DNA of 6,503 nt, from assembly GCA_964514665.1 (NCBI GenBank), contig CAZESH010000254.1, positions 1-6,503 of the forward strand, written 5' to 3'. The stretch is from CAZESH01 sp964514665. Its GTDB lineage: Bacteria; Bacillota; Bacilli; Paenibacillales; KCTC-25726. The position numbers and the translations under genes were made by a program. The notes under the pieces are model-generated. The model saw nothing but the letters and a program-made list of their open reading frames with translations. It was not told the DNA's origin and made no database searches. This document shows positions 6,341-6,503 of the stretch, in pieces (positions within the stretch are counted from its first letter, which is position 1; each line of letters begins with the position of its first letter).

Positions 6341-6488
6341 TCATATAACACCATGTTCCTGCTGCGGGGCATCCGCCCCTTGGTCTGCAGAAGAATTAAC
6401 GAAGAAGTGGATTCAGCAGACACATCGATTTTCCTAAGATAGGAGCTATCTAAGGAAAATCGACGTCAGGAACACCAAACGTTATATG
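6341..6488 (+). repeat. attC-like structured recombination site 2
   Basis: This is a 148-bp second copy of the element at 5746-5892. The left box TCATATAAC (6341-6349) and right box GTTATATG (6481-6488) pair over eight bases here. Spacers are ACCA and CCAAAC, and the inner boxes are TGTTCCTG (6354-6361) and CAGGAACA (6467-6474). The three hairpins are GGGGC/GCCCC (6366-6379), GTCTGC/GCAGAC (6383-6421, again a 27-base loop), and TCGATTTTCCT/AGGAAAATCGA (6425-6463) with AGATAG/CTATCT at its tip. The unpaired CTGC and CGT blocks are the same as in site 1. Stem sequences differ from site 1 in about 15 of 35 pairs, yet every changed pair still matches. Confidence 0.7.
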
Positions 6489-6503
6489 CCATTGGGGCAA
6501 AGA
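6482..6503 (+). mobile_element. Start of a third cassette (cut by window end)
   Basis: Sequence after the crossover point of site 2 begins TTATATGCC. By the rule seen in the two complete cassettes, this should be the 5' end of another cassette whose own terminal site starts with GGCATATAAC. No gene is visible in the 22 bases available. Confidence 0.4.

Larger units (their letters stand above)
5886..6481 (+). mobile_element. Integron-like gene cassette 2 (reverse coiled-coil gene plus attC-like site)
   Basis: This unit of 596 bases runs from TTATATGA, right after the crossover point in site 1, to the G of the right outer box of site 2. Its first bases GTTATATGA (5885-5893) are the exact inverse of TCATATAAC (6341-6349), the left box of its own terminal site. 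The single gene lies on the opposite strand and has its own promoter and terminator, as seen for reverse genes in large integron arrays. The two complete cassettes have different outer boxes, but each matches within itself, which supports the boundary assignment. Confidence 0.6.

Noticed and set aside
5746..6488. CRISPR array
   Set aside because: There are only two copies of a 147-bp structured element, each flanking a gene, with no short spacers and no cas genes.

Overview
The window looks like a Bacillales chromosome, most likely Paenibacillus or a close relative. The evidence is a CtaG-type cytochrome oxidase assembly gene followed by a DUF420 gene, a YhaQ/YhaP-like ABC pair, strong Shine-Dalgarno sequences, T-tract terminators, and an intergenic stretch that resembles repeats I associate with Paenibacillus. 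No rRNA, tRNA, CRISPR array, transposase or integrase gene is visible.

The left part (1-3607) is ordinary, moderately GC-rich core sequence with all genes on the + strand. It holds the 3' end of ctaG, then a DUF420 (CtaM/YozB-like) membrane gene, closed by a clear terminator at 1044-1076. After a leader with a possible promoter comes a two-gene ABC-2 exporter operon (ATPase 1368-2270, permease 2267-3553, ATGA overlap), closed by a terminator at 3561-3607.

Positions 3608-4287 carry no convincing gene. This stretch contains a probable dispersed intergenic repeat, a small uncertain reading frame, and a second terminator (4005-4044) that is clearly related in sequence to the first. After that terminator the base composition falls sharply to A+T-rich.

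The right part (4288-6503) is the most interesting. It reads as an array of at least two complete gene cassettes plus the start of a third, organised like integron cassettes. Each complete cassette holds one gene followed by a structured site of about 147 bp (5746-5892 and 6341-6488). The two sites share short conserved blocks and an identical predicted fold: an outer stem, an inner stem and three hairpins. Much of the stem sequence differs between copies by paired changes that keep the pairing. Each cassette also begins with bases that are the exact inverted copy of the left end of its own terminal site (GTTATGCGC with GCGCATAAC; GTTATATGA with TCATATAAC). This is the relation expected when a circular cassette is inserted by attC-type recombination.

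Cassette 1 encodes a 425-residue protein with an RNLFVH motif of the HEPN ribonuclease type and a helical, TPR-like C-terminal half; a defence or toxin role is a reasonable inference. Cassette 2 encodes, on the opposite strand, a 96-residue coiled-coil protein with its own extended -10 promoter and its own terminator. No recombinase is in view, so this may be an integrase-less cassette cluster or a cassette system of Bacillota not related by descent to classical integrons.
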